DNA of 64,000 bases, taken from positions 62,001 through 126,000 of the forward strand of contig CAWCPR010000019.1 of assembly GCA_963797475.1 (NCBI GenBank), in the 5' to 3' direction. This document shows, piece by piece, positions 28,933 to 38,081 of this stretch. The stretch's first letter is position 1. Every line of letters starts with the position of its first letter. The position numbers and the translations under genes were made by a program. The DNA is from CAWCPR01 sp963797475 (GTDB lineage: Bacteria > Chloroflexota > Anaerolineae > Anaerolineales > UBA4823). The notes beneath the pieces were generated by a model. That model saw only the letters and a program-made list of their open reading frames with translations. It was not told the origin of the DNA and did not search any database.

Positions 28933-29613
28933 ATGACTACACGAATTTTCCTCGTCCGCCATGGAGCTACTATTTTGAGTATGGAAGACCGGTTCGCCGG
29001 TGCGACTGACGTCGAACTTTCCGACGAAGGGATCCGGCAGGCAAAAAACCTTGCCTTAAGGCTCGCTGACGATCAAATTTCTGTTATTTATTCGAGCCCG
29101 ATGAAAAGAACACTTCAGACTGCCTCCATCATCGGCCAACCTCACGGATTAAAACCGCTCATACGAGAGGGCTTGCGCGAGATCGATCACGGCCATTGGG
29201 AGACAATGTTGCGCTCGGAGGTCGAGGCAAACTTTCCGGAAGAATACGCGGCCTGGGAGGAAGATCCTTTTACATTCTCTCCTCAAGGAGGCGAATCTGG
29301 AGTCATCGTCATTGCGCGCTCATTGCCGGTGATTTGAGAGATCGTCGTCAACCACGCCGACGAAAATATCCTTATTGTTTCCCACAAAGCGACAATCCGT
29401 CTCTTGATCAGCAGTTTACTTGGGTTTGACGCTCGCGGCTATCGTGACCGGCTGGATCAATCTCCAGCGTCCTTAAACGTCTTGGATTTCAAAAACCCGG
29501 TTCGCGCCCGCTTGATGCTCTACAACGACGTATCGCATTATGTAGACCAGCCGCCGCGACCAGACGCACGCCTATCCAAATGGTGGGATGAAATCAGCCC
29601 TGAGGAAAACTAA
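28933..29613 (+). pseudogene. Histidine phosphatase family protein with in-frame TGA
   Basis: The frame begins FLVRHGATILSMEDRF (phospho-histidine motif RHG) and continues GATDVELSDEGIRQA, SSPMKRTLQTA and REGLREIDHGHWE, matching phosphoglycerate mutase/cobalamin phosphatase-like histidine phosphatases. At 29335-29337 a TGA interrupts it, and the same frame then continues EIVVNHADENILIVSHKATIRLL with the second catalytic His, ending at TAA 29613 for about 226 codons. A single CGA to TGA transition would explain it. Both catalytic histidines are retained, so a recent mutation, a sequencing error or readthrough are all possible. Substrate is unknown. Confidence 0.8.
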
Positions 29614-29692
29614 CCAATCAGGGGGTGATCGACCCGTATTACAGGAATAAGGGCGGAATTCCAGTTCCATAAAGTTATTTCAGGATAATGAA

Positions 29693-31645
29693 ATGGGTCT
29701 TAACATAACGCAAAAAATAATTAGCAGCCATCTCCTTGATGGAGAGATGCAGCCCGGTGAAGAAATCGGGATTCGCATCGATCAGACTCTCACACAAGAT
29801 GCTACTGGAACCCTGGTCATGCTCGAGTTAGAAGCCATGGGGCTAGACCGGGTGAAAACAGAGGTCTCGGTCCAATATGTCGATCACAACCTGATACAGG
29901 CCGACAATAAAAACCCCGATGATCATTTGTTCTTGCTAAGCGCCTGCCATCGCTTTGGCCTTTGGTATAGCCGGCCTGGAAATGGGGTGAGCCATCCTGT
30001 GCATATGCAGCGCTTCGGCAAACCGGGCAAAACACTTTTAGGCTCGGACAGCCATACACCCGCGGCAGGCGCTTTAGGGATGTTAGCGATCGGCGCGGGC
30101 GGTATCGATGTCGCCATGGCAATGGCCGGCCAACCCTTCTATCTTAAGATGCCAAGAATCTGGGGGGTAAAATTGGTCGGCAGTCTGCCGGATTGGGTCA
30201 GCGCCAAAGATATTATCCTCGAAATGCTGCGTCGCCATGGCGTGGATGGCGGGTTAGGCAGCGTCTTCGAATATTATGGTCCGGGGTTGGATAATTTGAG
30301 CGCTATGGACCGTCACGTCATCGCCAATATGGGCACCGAACTGGGGGCTACATCTTCGGTTTTCCCCTCAGATGGCGAGATCCATCATTTCCTTACCAGC
30401 CAACAACGCCCGCAAGATTGGACGGAAATACACGCTGACCAGGATGCAGCTTATGACCGTTACGAGGAAATAAACCTTTCAACCCTCGAACCATTAATCG
30501 CCTTGCCAAGCAGCCCTGGAAATGTTGTGCCCGTTCAACAGGTTGCCGGTCAGGAGATATACCAGGCGTATATCGGATCGTCGGCCAATCCGGGATATCG
30601 CGACTTTGCTATTGCCGCTTTAATGGTTAATGAGCGAAAGGTTGCCGATCAAGTCTCATTTGATATCAACCCTACCTCCCGGCAACAGCTTGAGGAATTG
30701 ATCGCGTCCGGATTGTTAACGAAGCTTATCCACGCAGGAGCGCGATTGCACCAGGCAGGATGTAATGGCTGCATCGGAATGGGTCAGGCGCCTGCGACAG
30801 GGCAGAATAGTTTACGCACAGTGCCACGCAACTTCCCGAATCGTTCTGGGACAAAGGAAGACCGGGTCTTTCTTTGCAGCCCTGAAACGGCGACTGCCTC
30901 AGCCTTAACTGGTGTGATTACCGATCCTCGCGCACTGGGGTTCCCTTACCCGCACACCGAGCCACCGCTGATTGTCATCGTGAACACGCAAATGCTGACA
31001 GCGCCGCTTCCAATTCAGGAAGCGCGAATCGTTCAGCTTGTAAAAGGGCCAAACATCGCCTCCCTACCAGAATTGGATCCCCTTCCGGACAGCCTCGAGC
31101 TGCCCATTTTGCTGAAAGTCAAGGATAATATCTCGACAGACGAGATTATGCCGGCAGGCTCGCGTATCCTTCCTTATCGCAGTAACATCCCAAAGATCAG
31201 CGAGTTTACATTTGAAGGTGTCGATCCAACTTATCCAAAAAGGGCCGGCGATTACAGAGAAAAGGGAGGCCACGCTCTGATCGGCGGTAAAAACTATGGG
31301 CAAGGTTCCAGCCGGGAACATGCTGCGTTGGCTCCTCGCTATTTGGGGCTACGCCTGGTGATTGCCAAAAGCTTCGCTCGAATTCACGAACAAAACCTGG
31401 TGAATTTTGGCGTCATCCCGGCGACATTCAGCAACCCATCGATCTATGATCAACTCCAACAAGGCGATACGCTTATCATTAAAAATATAAGAGATCAAAT
31501 CATGAAAACAGAAAATGGTGTTTGCGACCTGGTTGTGAGTGTAAAACCCAAGGAGTTGATGTTTTCTGCAAAGATCTCTATCACGCATCGCGAAGTTGAA
31601 GTGCTGCTGAAGGGCGGCTTGACCAACTGGATCCGTATCAGGTGA
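29693..31645 (+). CDS. Aconitate hydratase (single-chain, 650 aa)
   Basis: Aconitase interconverts citrate and isocitrate in the TCA cycle. This 650-residue single chain has GSDSHTPAAGALGMLAIGAGG, the cluster cysteines in GCNGCIGMGQAP, a linker, and the swivel domain with GGKNYGQGSSREHAALAPR. It is close in size to mitochondrial-type and 'Aquifex-type' aconitases rather than the 890-residue AcnA. At the place of the first cluster ligand (GSCTN in classical aconitases) it has GSSANPGYRDF, with serine instead of cysteine. I recall related sequences with this motif but cannot verify it here. The gene stands alone and converges on the minus-strand gene at 31731. Confidence 0.9.
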   Translation: MGLNITQKIISSHLLDGEMQPGEEIGIRIDQTLTQDATGTLVMLELEAMGLDRVKTEVSVQYVDHNLIQADNKNPDDHLFLLSACHRFGLWYSRPGNGVSHPVHMQRFGKPGKTLLGSDSHTPAAGALGMLAIGAGGIDVAMAMAGQPFYLKMPRIWGVKLVGSLPDWVSAKDIILEMLRRHGVDGGLGSVFEYYGPGLDNLSAMDRHVIANMGTELGATSSVFPSDGEIHHFLTSQQRPQDWTEIHADQDAAYDRYEEINLSTLEPLIALPSSPGNVVPVQQVAGQEIYQAYIGSSANPGYRDFAIAALMVNERKVADQVSFDINPTSRQQLEELIASGLLTKLIHAGARLHQAGCNGCIGMGQAPATGQNSLRTVPRNFPNRSGTKEDRVFLCSPETATASALTGVITDPRALGFPYPHTEPPLIVIVNTQMLTAPLPIQEARIVQLVKGPNIASLPELDPLPDSLELPILLKVKDNISTDEIMPAGSRILPYRSNIPKISEFTFEGVDPTYPKRAGDYREKGGHALIGGKNYGQGSSREHAALAPRYLGLRLVIAKSFARIHEQNLVNFGVIPATFSNPSIYDQLQQGDTLIIKNIRDQIMKTENGVCDLVVSVKPKELMFSAKISITHREVEVLLKGGLTNWIRIR

Positions 31646-31649
31646 CCTT

Positions 31650-31688
31650 AAAAAAGAACACGCTCCAATCTTCACCAGAAGCGTGCTC
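31650..31688 (-). terminator. Terminator of the gene at 31731-32969
   Basis: On the minus strand GAGCACGCT (31688-31680) pairs with AGCGTGTTC (31664-31656), with one G-U pair and a 15-base loop, followed by six T residues. It lies directly after the minus-strand gene and between convergent genes; the plus-strand version lacks a T run. Confidence 0.75.
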
Positions 31689-31730
31689 TCAAATGCCCTT
31701 TCAACATCAAAGGTGTAATCAGGAAATATA

Positions 31731-32969
31731 TTAGCGGGCTGGCGTGGGTACATCCGTCGACCTGACAGGCGGAGAAGGCGGTTCTTGGGTGGAGCCTGGT
31801 TTCTTGACTGGCGCAGGCGGCTTCGCAGTACTCCCCGGCGCGGTATCCGGAGAGGAAACGATGACCCAATTTTGAGCATCCATCATTAAGTGGGGTTGGT
31901 CTACCAACCGGAAACCATTGATAACCAGCACCCATTCGCCGGTGACGTACCTGGCTTGTGAGGGGACAAAGCTCAAAATTACTTCAAACTCTTGCCCAGG
32001 CGCGATCATCGCGCTGTCATCCGAAGACGATATCTTAATCGTTTGGCCGTCTTTCCTGAGAATTGGAGCGAACATTCTCGAAGTGGTCAGCGAGTATAAA
32101 GCCACCTGGTTAATCTCACAAGGGCCATCGTTTTTTAAAGTCCATTCCGACTGGACAACCGGAGGTGGTTCGCCAACATTGTAGATGTATCCTATTTCGG
32201 GGGTAAGATTCGCACCAGAGATCACCGCCATCCGGTACGCGAGGATTTCATCGCAGGAAGCAACGATTGCTTCCGTTGCCGTTGAGGAAGGGATAAAGGT
32301 GGGCGAAGGCATGGGAGGAGTTGGCGTATTTGTGGGAGGTATCGCCGTTGCCGTCAGGGTTGGACTGGGGGTCGGGCTGGCAGTAGGCCGACTGATCAGA
32401 AACGCCAACTGGGTTAAGGTCGCCTGCATTGGATTTTGAGTAGAAGCCATGGCAGCGGTCGCGGTTTCTGCGATGGTTTCGTCAATTTCAGTAGCCAGCG
32501 CTGCCGAACTCGCCTGCCGAATTGTCGATCGCAAGCGGTTAACGATTGAGAACCCTCCAAGGATCAGAACTGAAATCACCAAAGCCGCAGCGATCATCAC
32601 CCAATTTCTGCGGGTTTCTAATTTGGCGGGTTGTAAATCTTCATACCAATCATTGAGTCCCGCTTGCGGATCCTGGTTTGATTCGGCTTCCTGGGCTCGT
32701 GCGTGAAATTCTGCCGGGTGTGCTCCTCGCAACTTCCTGGAATGCGCTGGTTCGACATATACCCTGCAGGTCTGATAATTTTGTCCCAGGCAAAACGCTT
32801 TTTGATGTGAGAATTCGACAGTTTGAGCAGGGATAACCCGGTGACAACAATTCGCCAGGCTGGCATAATCCAACCTAGTTTGCGGATCATCTTTCACTCC
32901 CAGGAAGGGGCATGCGCCCAGTTGCTCGCTGGCTTTTTGTTCGGGTTGAATAGGAAAAGACACGTTCAT
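31731..32969 (-). CDS. Membrane-anchored Cys-rich / Ig-like protein, copy 1
   Basis: This 412-residue protein has three parts. The N-terminal 70 residues form a cysteine module starting CPFLGVKDDPQTRLDYAS with later NCCHRV, FCLGQNY and TCRVY. A single hydrophobic helix (about residues 122-145) follows. A long Thr/Ser/Pro-rich stretch, probably an extracellular linker, leads to a C-terminal beta domain of about 130 residues (WTLKNDGPCEINQVAL, GEWVLVINGF) that resembles the NBR1-type Ig-like domain. The cysteine module is likely cytoplasmic and the Ig-like domain external. It is a paralogue of the next gene. The function is unknown; I recall the cysteine motif from other Chloroflexota proteins. 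Confidence 0.7.
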   Translation of the reverse strand: MNVSFPIQPEQKASEQLGACPFLGVKDDPQTRLDYASLANCCHRVIPAQTVEFSHQKAFCLGQNYQTCRVYVEPAHSRKLRGAHPAEFHARAQEAESNQDPQAGLNDWYEDLQPAKLETRRNWVMIAAALVISVLILGGFSIVNRLRSTIRQASSAALATEIDETIAETATAAMASTQNPMQATLTQLAFLISRPTASPTPSPTLTATAIPPTNTPTPPMPSPTFIPSSTATEAIVASCDEILAYRMAVISGANLTPEIGYIYNVGEPPPVVQSEWTLKNDGPCEINQVALYSLTTSRMFAPILRKDGQTIKISSSDDSAMIAPGQEFEVILSFVPSQARYVTGEWVLVINGFRLVDQPHLMMDAQNWVIVSSPDTAPGSTAKPPAPVKKPGSTQEPPSPPVRSTDVPTPAR

Positions 32970-33056
32970 CGTGCAATATACCTAGAAAAGCGGTTTTTCA
33001 ATAATAAAACCGTTCCAGTATACCAGCATTATAACAGGTCGTCTTACGCAAACCGT

Positions 33057-34286
33057 TTACCGCCCTGGGACCCGCTCGGTCGGACTGGCTGGCGGCTCGG
33101 TGGAGCTTGGCGGATTGTTATTGCCTTTATTCGATTCTTTTCTGGGCTTAGGTACCTTGGTGGGGTTGACTTCGGCTGCGTAAAGAATGACCCAATTCTC
33201 AACGCTGAGCGAGAGGTGCGGCTGTTCCACAAGAGGCAGGTTGTTAACGATCAAAATCCATTCATCCCGGATGTTGCGTGCATGCTGCGGAGAAAATTCC
33301 AATCCTATTTCGATAACATCTCCAGGAGAAAGTACCGGTTTGTCGCTGAATTCTTCCGGATGTAGTGAATCCCCATCTCGGATAAAAACTGGGTCATAGG
33401 TCTTGGCATTGAAAGGTGAGTAGATCGCGAGTTGATCAAAACTACATTGGCTTGTGTTTCTTATGACCCAGGTAGCTCGAATCGTTGGAGGAGTTCTCCC
33501 AATCATATAGCGATAACCAGGGCCTGGGGTCAGCGAAGGCCCGGAAATCACTTCAAACCCATAACCATCTGAAATCTCGCAAACATCTTGCACCAAAGGA
33601 ATGTTATTTACTTCCGTGGGCGGGACAGAAGTCGGCGTCGCCTCAGGTTGCGAAGGAGTAGGTTTGACTGGTTCGGTCGGCAAAGACGGTTGTTGAACCT
33701 GGCTCTCAGTAGAAGCCGACACAACCACTGGGATCTCGGTTAGGGCCGCTGTTGCTGTAGCATAATTCGCCAGGACAGCATCATAAACCGCTGTCGCCAA
33801 CTGGGTTTTTTGTGAAATAAGAGCTGCGTGATATTCTGCCTGCTGATTCTTGTTAATGATAACAAAAGCACTGATTCCTCCCATTACCAAAACAATCAGC
33901 ACAATGGTTACGAACAATACCAACTGCTTTCTGTGTTTGGTCTTTCGGGTGTCTTCAGACCATTCATCGACACTAACAGTTACGTTTCGTAAACTGGCAG
34001 GTTCTCCCTGCTCTTGGATGTGTAATTCACCCGGAGAGGCATCTCTTAATGATTGGGACTGAGCCGGTTCGCGATATACCTGGCAGCCAGTATAATTTTC
34101 CGTCAGGCAGAACCGCTCTTGGTGTGAGAGCCCAATCGTTTCTGCCGGGATCACTCGATGACAAAAGTTCGAATTACAAGCGTAACCCACATGTGCGTAC
34201 AGCCCATTCTTAACGCCAAGAAAGGGACAACAAAGCTGTTCCTCATTCGTAAGATAATTTAGATGCGCGCTGGTCTTCACTTCCAT
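33057..34286 (-). CDS. Membrane-anchored Cys-rich / Ig-like protein, copy 2
   Basis: This 409-residue paralogue of the gene at 31731-32969 has the same order: cysteine module (CCPFLGVKNGLYAHVGYA, FCHRVIPAETIGLSHQ, FCLTENYTGC), one hydrophobic helix near residues 122-145, a Pro/Thr/Ser-rich linker, and a C-terminal Ig-like domain (ATWVIRNTSQCSFDQLAI, DEWILIVNNLPLVEQPH). It lies 87 bp upstream of copy 1 on the same strand. Copy 1 and copy 2 are clearly diverged, so the duplication is not recent. The repeated aspartate/serine-rich approaches and lack of catalytic motifs suggest a binding or sensory role, but this is inference. Confidence 0.7.
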   Translation of the reverse strand: MEVKTSAHLNYLTNEEQLCCPFLGVKNGLYAHVGYACNSNFCHRVIPAETIGLSHQERFCLTENYTGCQVYREPAQSQSLRDASPGELHIQEQGEPASLRNVTVSVDEWSEDTRKTKHRKQLVLFVTIVLIVLVMGGISAFVIINKNQQAEYHAALISQKTQLATAVYDAVLANYATATAALTEIPVVVSASTESQVQQPSLPTEPVKPTPSQPEATPTSVPPTEVNNIPLVQDVCEISDGYGFEVISGPSLTPGPGYRYMIGRTPPTIRATWVIRNTSQCSFDQLAIYSPFNAKTYDPVFIRDGDSLHPEEFSDKPVLSPGDVIEIGLEFSPQHARNIRDEWILIVNNLPLVEQPHLSLSVENWVILYAAEVNPTKVPKPRKESNKGNNNPPSSTEPPASPTERVPGR

Positions 34287-34652
34287 AGCAGGTAACTCTT
34301 TAGACCCAGTGATAATGAAATGCCCCAGGCAGGCCTTTATTCTTGCAAAAGATTAATCAACCTAACAGCAATCCATATTGCCAATTAGGGGTAGAGAATG
34401 CAACGCTTAACCCGATCTTAAATATACCATAATAATTTTCTAATTAAGAAAAGGTTAACAAACCCTAAAGAATTTCAAAAAATTATTAAAATTTCCAAAT
34501 CTTTTAGGACACTATGGGAAAAATAAATTGAGTTTGTGATTTCACGTACTAGATAAATCTCACTCCCAGGGCGTGACAATCGTCCTGGGGGTTTTACACA
34601 GCGTTCGGCTATAATTCGGATAAATATACTTCATAAAACCAGAAAATTTCGA
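34287..34652. promoter_or_regulatory. AT-rich divergent intergenic region before cytochrome b
   Basis: This 366-bp gap separates the minus-strand paralogue from the plus-strand cytochrome operon. Its middle is strongly AT-rich. Near the right end a CCCAGG...CCTGGG hairpin followed by GGTTTT (34565-34595) looks like a weak terminator, and a TATAAT with a preceding GGC (34610-34615) is a probable -10 element about 38 bp before the cytochrome b ATG. No good -35 box is visible and I see no gene in it. Confidence 0.4.
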
Positions 34653-35693
34653 ATGCGCCCTTCATTTTTCCATCACCTTCACCCGCCCACCATCCCGGCT
34701 GATCAATCGCGCCTGCGATACACTTTAGGGGCGGGTGGGCTTTCGGTCTATCTTATTTTGGTTTTGATTTTGAGCGGTGCTTTATTGATGTTTTATTACA
34801 TCCCCACACCGCAGGATGCCGGCAAATCGATCCAGACTTTGACATTTTTGGTCCCATTCGGCGCGATCCTGCGAAACTTTCATTATTGGGCAGCCCAGCT
34901 ATTAATCATTACAACCGCTATCCACACCCTGCGTGTGCTTTTAACCGCTGCTTACACGCCGCCGCGACGCTTCAATTATTTACTGGGGATGTCCTTGCTG
35001 GTGCTTTGTTTGTTTTTAGACTTCACAGGGTATGCATTGCGCTGGGATGAAGGGGTTCGCTGGGCTCTGGTTGCGGGGACCAACCTGATAAAATCCATCC
35101 CACTTCTGGGGGCTTCGTTATATATCTTCGTTATGGGTGGGACCCAACCTGGTGCTGCCACTTTGATTCGCTTTTACGCCTGGCATATTTTCGGACTGTC
35201 CCTGGCCCTGGTTGCGCTGGGCGTCTGGCACATCTTCAAAGTAAGGCGAGACGGTGGGATCGCGGTGCCTCCCCCTGAAATGCGCAGAAATTCCAAACGG
35301 GTTTTCCGGGTAGAACTTGTCCGGCGTGAAGGCCTGGCGGCTTTGATCGCCACGGTCGTTCTGCTTTTGATCTCTACCTTCATCCCCGCCCCACTCGCCG
35401 CTCCAATGATATCCGTCACTGCCCCAGGCTCGCAACTGGTGAGTTCGCGCGCCCCATGGTTTTTTCTATGGGTCCAGCAACTGTTGAAATTCGGCAATGC
35501 ATTTTTGATGGGTGTGCTGGTGCCAATTCTAATTCTCCTCATTTTGGCGCTCATCCCATACCTATTGCCAAAACCTCCTGTGAATGAACTGGGCCGTTGG
35601 TTTCCGCCTGGCGCTCGCCTGCCTCAAATAATTGCCCTACTGATCACCAGTGCTTTATTGGGTTTGACTGCCTGGGCAGCTCTTTCCAGATGA
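34653..35693 (+). CDS. Cytochrome b/b6-like subunit of a quinol-oxidising complex
   Basis: This 346-residue membrane protein has the N-terminal cytochrome b core with the bis-haem histidine pairs in RNFHYWAAQL / TTAIHTLRV and AWHIFGLSL / GVWHIFKVRR on two helices, then a C-terminal part with further helices resembling subunit IV. The Qo-site motif, PEWY or PDWY in well-known complexes, appears to be A267-P268-W269-F270 followed by FLW. The gene overlaps the multihaem cytochrome gene (ATGA) and is followed by a Rieske protein, so it is the membrane core of a menaquinol-oxidising bc-type complex. Confidence 0.88.
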   Translation: MRPSFFHHLHPPTIPADQSRLRYTLGAGGLSVYLILVLILSGALLMFYYIPTPQDAGKSIQTLTFLVPFGAILRNFHYWAAQLLIITTAIHTLRVLLTAAYTPPRRFNYLLGMSLLVLCLFLDFTGYALRWDEGVRWALVAGTNLIKSIPLLGASLYIFVMGGTQPGAATLIRFYAWHIFGLSLALVALGVWHIFKVRRDGGIAVPPPEMRRNSKRVFRVELVRREGLAALIATVVLLLISTFIPAPLAAPMISVTAPGSQLVSSRAPWFFLWVQQLLKFGNAFLMGVLVPILILLILALIPYLLPKPPVNELGRWFPPGARLPQIIALLITSALLGLTAWAALSR

Positions 35694-36940
35694 AAACCAT
35701 CCAGAATTCTAAAGTTGTTATCGCTTCAGCATTTTTATTAGTGGCTGTTTTGATTGCAGCCTGGCGATACCTGAGCAAGGCTCAGCCTGTCGAGCTGATC
35801 CCAACGCTCACGGGTGAACCCGAGTATTGCCTTACCTGTCATTCCGACTTGCCAGAGATCAGTCCATCCCACCCTGTACAAACTTTCGGTTGTGTGATCT
35901 GCCATGGGGGTGAGAGGTTAGCCTTGGATGCCAACCTTGCCCATAGCACAATGCGTGGGGGCAAGAACCCTTCAGACCTTTCGGTAGTCGAGGTTTCATG
36001 CGCTGGAAGTACATGCCACAGCGGCGATTCGACCACCCAGAACAACCATATCCAACGCGTGATGACCAGTATCCAGGCGACATACGCAGGCGCAATTGCC
36101 AGCATCCGCTACACCTTCGGAGCTCAACCAGATCTGACTGCCCATCTGGGCATATATTCTGTCGAAGCCGCCTCATCCACTTCTACAGCAAACGTTCAAT
36201 CCCTGGCGACCTTCGATCCAACAAAGGATACCTCCCCTTCGATCCAGGCCTTCGCTCAAAACTGCCTTTTTTGCCACCTTTCGGCAGATCCCTTGCCTGG
36301 AGAAGCGTATTCTCGCCGGACAGGCTGCGCGGCATGCCACAGTCCCACTAAAGGCATCCCCAGCGACCAGCCAATCCACAAGCTCACCACTTCCATTTCA
36401 TACTCACAATGTGATACCTGTCATAACCGCGGCAACTACGATCTCGGCGATATGCAGTTCAAACCTCGCCAGGATAATCCGACCGACCGCCTGCATGATT
36501 ATTACCAGCCCATCACACAATTCACGCGTTGTGAGTGGACTCTGGACTGCGTAGACTGTCACACCCGCCAGGAAGCCATGGGAGATGGGCATATTTACAG
36601 CAGCCAAAAGGAAATCCAGTATATTCAATGTCGCACCTGTCATGGTTCGCTGGCCGATTCGCCAAAAACCAGGACAATTACCGATCCAAACGATCTGGCC
36701 CTCAAATTGGCGTTTTTGAATCCCGTCCTGGATTTAAAATTGGGTGATACGATCATCGTCACAGATCAAGGCGAGCCGCTTTGGAATGTTCGCCAATTGC
36801 CCGATGGGACATTTGAAGAGTACAGCAAAGCTACAGGCCAAAGGTTTACATTCAAGCCAGTGTTGGGTACATCCTGCCAACAAGAACCTGATGAACAGGA
36901 ATCTCGGTATTGTCACGAGTGCCACTCGGTCGCACGATAA
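35690..36940 (+). CDS. Nonahaem c-type cytochrome of the bc-type complex
   Basis: Starting at ATG 35690 (overlapping the cytochrome b stop) gives 416 residues with an N-terminal hydrophobic helix (VVIASAFLLVAVLIAAW). Eight CxxCH haem motifs are visible (CLTCH, CVICH, CLFCH, CAACH, CDTCH, CVDCH, CRTCH, CHECH) plus one CAGSTCH with a four-residue spacing, so up to nine haems c. It is exported and probably replaces cytochrome c1/f as electron acceptor from the Rieske centre. Its position between cytochrome b and Rieske genes is the main evidence for that role. Confidence 0.88.
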   Translation: MKTIQNSKVVIASAFLLVAVLIAAWRYLSKAQPVELIPTLTGEPEYCLTCHSDLPEISPSHPVQTFGCVICHGGERLALDANLAHSTMRGGKNPSDLSVVEVSCAGSTCHSGDSTTQNNHIQRVMTSIQATYAGAIASIRYTFGAQPDLTAHLGIYSVEAASSTSTANVQSLATFDPTKDTSPSIQAFAQNCLFCHLSADPLPGEAYSRRTGCAACHSPTKGIPSDQPIHKLTTSISYSQCDTCHNRGNYDLGDMQFKPRQDNPTDRLHDYYQPITQFTRCEWTLDCVDCHTRQEAMGDGHIYSSQKEIQYIQCRTCHGSLADSPKTRTITDPNDLALKLAFLNPVLDLKLGDTIIVTDQGEPLWNVRQLPDGTFEEYSKATGQRFTFKPVLGTSCQQEPDEQESRYCHECHSVAR

Positions 36941-36969
36941 AACAACCCACAAATGATCTAATCCAAGTC

Positions 36970-37449
36970 ATGGAAAAACACGCTATCCCGAAATCCACTG
37001 GTGAAACTGCAAATTTGGCTCCCAAAAATCTTTCCCGAAGAGTTTTTCTTACTTTCGTATGGAAAAGCTTATTAGGGATGAGCGGGCTGCTTGGATTAGG
37101 TGGCCTGGCGAGCTACTTTTCTTACCAGACAGATCCACCTCCCAAAACCATCTTCGACCTGGGGCCGGCTAAAAACTTCCCCCAAGGCGGGCAAACAATC
37201 ATCAACGAGGCCGATGCTGTTGTATTCCATTCTTCGGAAGGTTTCAAAGCGCTCAGTCTGGTTTGTCCGCACCTGGGATGCATCGTTGAATCTTCCAATT
37301 CTGGCTTTGCATGTCCCTGTCATGGCTCTCAATACAGCCGGGATGGCAGTTTGGTGCACGGGCCGGCGGATCGCGGTTTACGCCTGCTGCAGGTCGAAGT
37401 TAATGAAAACGAACACCTGATTTTAGACACCTCAAAATCCACATTCTGA
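36970..37449 (+). CDS. Rieske iron-sulfur protein
   Basis: ATG 36970 gives 159 residues. A twin-arginine-like LSRRVFLTFVW followed by a hydrophobic helix suggests Tat-type export with an uncleaved anchor. The 2Fe-2S ligands are in CPHLGC and CPCHGSQY, about 18 residues apart, with the disulfide cysteines present as in quinol-oxidising Rieske proteins. It is about 30 bp behind the nonahaem cytochrome gene and completes the cytochrome b / multihaem / Rieske set. An upstream in-frame ATG at 36910 overlaps the previous gene and is less likely the start. Confidence 0.93.
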   Translation: MEKHAIPKSTGETANLAPKNLSRRVFLTFVWKSLLGMSGLLGLGGLASYFSYQTDPPPKTIFDLGPAKNFPQGGQTIINEADAVVFHSSEGFKALSLVCPHLGCIVESSNSGFACPCHGSQYSRDGSLVHGPADRGLRLLQVEVNENEHLILDTSKSTF

Positions 37450-37493
37450 GCGCAACCTTTTAAAAATTAGGGTTTTTACTCTTGGGATTAAAC

Positions 37494-37521
37494 TTGCAAA
37501 GTAGCGATTTTGTTGTACAAT
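37494..37521 (+). promoter_or_regulatory. Promoter of the DUF4870-like gene
   Basis: TTGCAA (37494-37499), a 16-bp spacer and TACAAT (37516-37521) are a good sigma-70-like match, about 65 bp before the start codon. Confidence 0.6.
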
Positions 37522-37586
37522 GCTTGTAGAATGTCCTCAAGGATTAACAATCAACGCGAGCAACTAATCATAGGAGGTTAGCGAAA

Positions 37587-37922
37587 ATGACCCAACAACC
37601 AGGTTCCACAGACATCACCAGTGATGATAAGCTCTGGGCCGCTCTAGGATATCCTATCCCTATCATCGCCATTATCGTTCTTTTTATGGAAGATAAAAAG
37701 AACCGTCCATTTATAAAATTCCACGCCATCCAATCCATAATATTCAATGTTGTGCTGTGGGTTCTGATCTTCATCATCAGCGCAGTAACGCTGGGTTTTG
37801 GGGCAATTTGTGCGCCACTGCTCTGGCTGGTCACGTTTTGGCCTGCTTACGATTCTTACCAGGGAAATTACACCGAAATTCCGGTGATCACCAACTTCAT
37901 GAAGAATCAAGGCTGGGCTTAA
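37587..37922 (+). CDS. DUF4870/Tic20-like small membrane protein
   Basis: This 111-residue protein begins with a polar segment, then a short conserved block (DDKLWAALGYPIPIIAIIVL), the typical KNRPFIKFHAIQS motif with K-x-H between helices, and two more hydrophobic helices. These are the features of DUF4870 proteins, small multipass membrane proteins of unknown function. AGGAGG at 37572-37577 sets the start nine bases later. A second family member follows at 38082. Confidence 0.75.
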   Translation: MTQQPGSTDITSDDKLWAALGYPIPIIAIIVLFMEDKKNRPFIKFHAIQSIIFNVVLWVLIFIISAVTLGFGAICAPLLWLVTFWPAYDSYQGNYTEIPVITNFMKNQGWA

Positions 37923-38081
37923 ACAGCCATTCGTTAATCGAACCGCGGCTCTGACCCTTACAATTTGCTGGCTGAGGTTCCGAGGCGGGGTTTTATTTAA
38001 TTTACGGGGGGCTGTCTGTCAGCCTGGTAAAAAATAATTGCTTCATCTGGCTGCGGTTTGGCATCCCAAAGGAGTGATCCG

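Noticed and set aside
32300..32400. Repeat-like GT-rich tract
   Set aside because: It encodes the Pro/Thr/Ser linker of the membrane protein on the minus strand, which is low complexity rather than a DNA repeat.
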